A DNA stretch of 33,847 bases from DATFYM01 sp035315065. Its GTDB lineage: Bacteria; Acidobacteriota; Terriglobia; UBA7540. A model generated the notes under the pieces. The model saw nothing but the letters and a program-made list of their open reading frames with translations, ran no database searches and was not told the DNA's origin. Each line of letters starts with the position of its first letter. Position 1 is the stretch's first letter. Of the stretch, positions 30,274-33,847 are shown in pieces. The position numbers and the translations under genes were made by a program. Location of the stretch: contig DATFYM010000115.1 of the NCBI GenBank assembly GCA_035315065.1, positions 1-33,847 of the forward strand, read 5' to 3'.

Positions 30274-32709
30274 ATGCGAGTACTGCTTGAAGACCTGCGA
30301 TACAGCTTCCGAATTCTGGCCCGGAGCCCCGGGTTTACGGCGGTGGCGCTGTTGACGCTCGCGCTCGGCATCGGCGCCAACAGCGCCATCTTCACCGTGG
30401 TCAATACCACGCTTCTGCAACCGCTGCCGGTCCGGGCGGGCAACCGCCTGGTGGTGATCTGGGTGAACAACCTGAAGCAGGGATGGAGCCGGATTGGACC
30501 TTCGGGCCAGGACTACCTCGATTGGAAGGAGCAGAACAAGTCTTTTGAAGACATGTACCTGTTCGAGCATGGCACCGGAACTGTGACGGGCGTGGGCGAG
30601 CCCGAACAGGTGGCGGGCCTGCGGGTCACCACGAATTTCGGCGACTTTTTTGGCATCAAGCCCGTCCTAGGCCGGACCTTTCGCCTGGACGAGGCGGAAG
30701 GGCGGCACAACCTTGCCATCCTGGGTTACGGGTATTGGCAGCGGCGTTTCGGTTCCGACCCCTCGGTGGTCGGGCACGGCCTGACGCTGAACGGCGAGCG
30801 TTACACCATCATTGGCGTCCTGCCGGCCTCGCTCGCCACCCTTTTTCCCGCCGACTTGGTGGTACCTTTTGATACCGACTGGGTGAAGCGGGCGGATGGG
30901 GACCTGGGCGTTTTCGGCCGCCTCAAACCCGGAGTAACGCTTCAGCGAGCCTCGGCGGAGATGAGTGTGATCGCGGAACAAATCGGCGAACAGCGGCCGA
31001 ACCGCCAGGGTTTTGGCACCGTCCTGGTACCGCTTGAAGACGCAAGGGTGGAGTACATCCGGCCGGCGTTGCTGCTGCTGCTGGGCGCTGTGGCTTGCGT
31101 GTTGCTCGTCGCCTGCACCAACGTGGCCAATCTGATGCTGGCCCGCGCCGTGGCGCGCCAGAGGGAAGTTGCGGTTCGAATGGCGTTGGGGGCCAGCCGC
31201 CTCAGGGTGGTCGGTCACTTCCTCACCGAGAGCACCTTGCTGGCACTCCTCGGCGGCGCCGCGGGCTTCCTTCTGGCTCTCTGGGGCACGGACCTGCTGA
31301 TGAAGGTGGTGCCTTCCAGCATTCCCGTGCCCAACGCTTCTGACCATGTCCGGCTAGCCCAGGTCCACATGGATGGGACAGTGGTCCTTTTCACACTGCT
31401 GGTGTCGCTGGTGACGGGAATCATTTTCGGCCTGGTCCCTGCTTTGCAGAGCCTGCGGTGCAACGTGAACGAATCGCTCAAGGAGGGTGGGAGAGGCTCT
31501 CTCGGCAGCCGGCGCGGACACCGTACCCGCGCCACGCTGGTGATTACCGAGGCCGCCCTGGCGTTCGTGCTGCTGATCGGCGCCGGACTGATGATCAAGA
31601 GTTTCTGGCGTCTGCTGGGGGCCAACCCCGGTTTCAACCCCGACCACCTGCTGACCCTGCGAATTAAACTACCCATGGACGTGAAAGACTCGAAATACCA
31701 TGATCCAGGGCAACGAGCCGCCGCCCTTCAGCGGTTCCTGGGAAACGTCGAAGCCCTCCCCGGAGTTCGTTCGGCCGCCCTCACGGAGACGGTTCCCCTC
31801 AGCCAGCAGGACCAGGACCGGTGGTTCTTCGCGATCAAAGAAGCGCCACCCCAGCCTCCTGGCCGGCAATTCGCGGCCGACCTCACGGACATCAGTCCGA
31901 GTTACTTCGGTACGATGGGCATTCCCCTGCTGAAGGGTCGAGTTTTCACGAACCATGACAACGCGGACGGCCCGCGAGTGGTGATGATCGACGAGACACT
32001 GGCCCGCGAATTCTTCCCCAACCAGGATCCGGTCGGCCGGCACCTTCAGCTCCCGGACGCCACTCGACCGGCACGCGAAATCGTGGGCGTCGTCGGCGGT
32101 GTCCGCGACACCGGCTTCGACCAGCAGCCGCACCCCACGATCTATTTTCCTTACCTGCAGAGCCCCGACCAGACGGTCAGTCTGGTGGTCCGCACGGCGG
32201 CGGCGCCGGGGGCGATCCTGCCTGCCATCAAGAACGCGATCTGGTCGGTGGACAAGGATCAGCCGATCTTCGATGTCAAAACCATGGACGAAATCATCTC
32301 CGGGGTGGTCTCAGCGCAACGCCTAGCCTTTGTGCTGCTCGGGGTTTTCGCCTTCCTCGCCCTAGTCCTGGCGGCCGTGGGAATCTATAGCGTGACTTCC
32401 TACGCGGTCGGCCAGAGAACGCACGAAATCGGCATCCGTATGGCGTTAGGCGCGGAGAAATCGGACGTGCTGAGGCTGATCGTCGGACACGGAACGACGC
32501 TGGCGGTGATGGGCGTGGCCATCGGCCTCGGCGCGGCGCTGCTCCTGACTCACTTGCTCACCAGTGTTCTTTACGGCGTTCGCCCCACCGACCCGGCCAC
32601 CTACGTGGGCGTCTCCTTGCTGGTGATGCTGGTGTCGATCCTCGCCGGTTACCTTCCGGCGCGCCGGGCGACCAAGGTGGACCCGATGGTGGCGCTGCGG
32701 TATGAGTGA
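30274..32709 (+). CDS. ADOP-type duplicated orphan ABC permease
   Basis: The 811-residue product belongs to the Acidobacterial Duplicated Orphan Permease family. It begins LLEDLRYSFRILARSPGFTA with TLALGIGANSAIF. A first FtsX triple-helix set lies near residues 270-400 (RQREVAVRMALGASRLRVV), followed by a linker. A second MacB-like domain and FtsX set ends QRTHEIGIRMALGAEKSDVL and ARRATKVDPMVALRYE. Such permeases are encoded without a dedicated ATPase. ATG 30274 is set by the ADOP N-terminus and an upstream purine-rich AAGGGGGGG. Unlike many family members it has no PadR regulator gene beside it here. Confidence 0.93.
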   Translation: MRVLLEDLRYSFRILARSPGFTAVALLTLALGIGANSAIFTVVNTTLLQPLPVRAGNRLVVIWVNNLKQGWSRIGPSGQDYLDWKEQNKSFEDMYLFEHGTGTVTGVGEPEQVAGLRVTTNFGDFFGIKPVLGRTFRLDEAEGRHNLAILGYGYWQRRFGSDPSVVGHGLTLNGERYTIIGVLPASLATLFPADLVVPFDTDWVKRADGDLGVFGRLKPGVTLQRASAEMSVIAEQIGEQRPNRQGFGTVLVPLEDARVEYIRPALLLLLGAVACVLLVACTNVANLMLARAVARQREVAVRMALGASRLRVVGHFLTESTLLALLGGAAGFLLALWGTDLLMKVVPSSIPVPNASDHVRLAQVHMDGTVVLFTLLVSLVTGIIFGLVPALQSLRCNVNESLKEGGRGSLGSRRGHRTRATLVITEAALAFVLLIGAGLMIKSFWRLLGANPGFNPDHLLTLRIKLPMDVKDSKYHDPGQRAAALQRFLGNVEALPGVRSAALTETVPLSQQDQDRWFFAIKEAPPQPPGRQFAADLTDISPSYFGTMGIPLLKGRVFTNHDNADGPRVVMIDETLAREFFPNQDPVGRHLQLPDATRPAREIVGVVGGVRDTGFDQQPHPTIYFPYLQSPDQTVSLVVRTAAAPGAILPAIKNAIWSVDKDQPIFDVKTMDEIISGVVSAQRLAFVLLGVFAFLALVLAAVGIYSVTSYAVGQRTHEIGIRMALGAEKSDVLRLIVGHGTTLAVMGVAIGLGAALLLTHLLTSVLYGVRPTDPATYVGVSLLVMLVSILAGYLPARRATKVDPMVALRYE

Positions 32710-32898
32710 CGTCTCGGGCGGCGCGAGCGCGACCAGGCCCGCCACATGCCGTCAGAAGAATAGGGCGTTCAGCTTATCCCGTGCCTTGAGGGGTTCGGCC
32801 GGTCTCGGCTACCGTGCTCACCCGCAGCGGTAGGACTGGGGTGAAGGCTTGAGTGTTACAGCACCTTGGCTGAACCCCAAATTCAAAATGCGCCACTA

Positions 32899-32934
32899 CG
32901 CATACATCTCTCTGGTGTATGATGTGTGTATGCG
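32899..32934 (+). promoter_or_regulatory. Promoter and inverted repeat of the last VapBC
   Basis: CGCATACA at 32899-32906 and TGTGTATGCG at 32925-32934 are nearly complementary and surround a TATGAT box (32918-32923). The ATG at 32930 lies inside the right arm, six nt after the box, so the mRNA may be leaderless and the repeat may be the autorepression site. Confidence 0.45.
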
Positions 32935-33127
32935 AACCAATATCAATATCGACGACCGCTTACTCTCTCAAGCCCGCAAGCTGACCCGGCTGCGTACCAA
33001 GCGCGAGATCGTTCATCGCGCACTGGAAGTCCTGGTGGAGAGCGAAGCCCGTAAAGGCATCTTGCGTTACCGCGGCAGTGGAATCTGGGAAGGAAACCTG
33101 AAGACCCTGCGGAGAAACCGAATTTGA
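32930..33127 (+). CDS. vapB: VapB-type antitoxin (ribbon-helix-helix, DUF2191-like)
   Basis: The 65-residue product begins MRTNINIDDRLLSQARKLT, then RTKREIVHRALEVLVE, a typical VapB ribbon-helix-helix. A toxin-binding tail follows (YRGSGIWEGNLKTLRRNR). The in-frame sequence upstream of ATG 32930 is promoter DNA, so the longer frame is rejected. The stop overlaps the toxin TTG start. Confidence 0.9.
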   Translation: MRTNINIDDRLLSQARKLTRLRTKREIVHRALEVLVESEARKGILRYRGSGIWEGNLKTLRRNRI

Positions 33128-33507
33128 TTCTAGTTGACACCTCCGTTTGGGTGGATTTTCTTAACTCAGCTCGCGGGCCGGCAGGGGACGAGTTGGAGCG
33201 CCTGATCAGCGTTAACGCTGCGCTGGTTCTAACCGGACTGGCGGTGGCCGAAGTCCTGCAAGGTCTCAAGCGTGATGTGGCGCCGGTAACCAGGCTTCTG
33301 GTTCAGTGGCCTCTGGTCGAGCCGGGAGGGTTTGCCACCTATGAAACAGCAGCCACCATCTTCCGTCAAGCGCGAGAACGCGGGGTGAGTCTTTCTACCG
33401 TGGACGCGCTGCTCGCGGCCGTGGCCCTGGAATATGACGCCGCCCTATTTACCCTGGATCGAGACTTTGAGCGACTGGCCTTCACGGGATTGCGCTTGTA
33501 TCGGTGA
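33124..33507 (+). CDS. vapC: VapC-type PIN toxin
   Basis: The 127-residue toxin has MILVDTSVWVDFL (Asp5), GLAVAEVLQGLK (Glu43), LSTVDALLAAVALEY (Asp94) and LFTLDRDFERLA (Asp112/Asp114). TTG 33124 overlaps the antitoxin stop as TTGA, giving coupled translation. It is of the same module type as the AbrB-VapC pair but with a different antitoxin fold. Confidence 0.92.
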   Translation: MILVDTSVWVDFLNSARGPAGDELERLISVNAALVLTGLAVAEVLQGLKRDVAPVTRLLVQWPLVEPGGFATYETAATIFRQARERGVSLSTVDALLAAVALEYDAALFTLDRDFERLAFTGLRLYR

Positions 33508-33847
33508 AAGGGAGGCCGCGCCTTGGAGGGCTCGCAGCGAACGCCCGGCGGTCAATGGATGGTCCCACGTGATCCGTCCGTCAGCCGATACCGCCAGGAG
33601 AAACAAAGCGATTCGTCACCAGCACCAGTCAGCCTCTCTCCCACGAAGACCTCGAATGCCGGGGCCGCGACCCGGTGGCTCACAGGTGTTTGTGAGGCCC
33701 AGCTAGAAACCGAAGTTCCTGCTATTAATTCCGTAAAGTGGTTTGAATTGAAGGTGATGGCGGATTTTCGACCTCCGAGTGTAGTCATGTAAGTGATGAC
33801 TCTGTCGATTTGTGTATAGATTATTTGCTTGTATTGTGGCACTTTTC
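33508..33847. other. Window end without a recognised gene
   Basis: No convincing frame, RNA or repeat was seen on either strand. The last 100 nt are AT-rich, perhaps the start of another intergenic region. Confidence 0.4.

Noticed and set aside
33552..33842. 96-codon minus-strand frame at the window end
   Set aside because: No recognisable motif and an ATG without a ribosome site.

Overview
The window reads as a high-GC chromosome segment from a soil-type bacterium, most likely an Acidobacteriota member. It has an ADOP-type duplicated orphan ABC permease, a high load of toxin-antitoxin genes, and many intergenic word-like repeats arranged as inverted pairs. The phylum call rests on gene content and repeat style. 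The partial 23S rRNA could settle it but was not searched.

Layout. 1-1065: 3' end of 23S rRNA, a complete 5S rRNA and a terminator. 1131-8862: an accessory zone punctuated by four further 5S rRNA 3' fragments (1131, 3068, 5333, 8748), three of them with their own hairpin terminator. Between them lie a PIN-like gene, a secreted hypothetical protein, a truncated and a full-length copy of an ADP-ribosyltransferase-like gene, an HdeD remnant, a DUF1269 gene, a frameshifted gene, a DUF433 antitoxin with a beheaded toxin, and a large 'NALKTG' ORF carrying palindromic repeats in frame. 9289-20792: an export cluster of three membrane-fusion adaptors, one MacB-type permease and a TolC-like channel. 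It is interrupted by a MOSC gene, a HigBA-type pair and a three-gene overlapping HEPN / RelA-SpoT synthetase / small-protein operon. 21600-24598, minus strand: a GTGA-coupled anti-sigma kinase and STAS antagonist, and an OPT transporter. 24714-33507: an orphan ParD, an M20 dipeptidase, a DUF1684 protein, a VapBC with an internally deleted toxin, a PgsA-like enzyme, AbrB-VapC, an ADOP permease and a last VapBC.

How the parts relate. The adaptors, permease and TolC protein would form a trans-envelope exporter, but no ATPase gene is present here. The HEPN/RelA-SpoT operon between permease and channel is the best candidate for a little-described system, possibly abortive-infection or TA-like. The serial 5S fragments look like scars of repeated insertion or duplication at the 3' end of the rRNA operon. 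Several intergenic repeats have been captured by genes: they encode the TolC signal peptide, the PgsA stop codon and three in-frame inserts of the large ORF. All functional calls are from reading the sequence. No database search was run.
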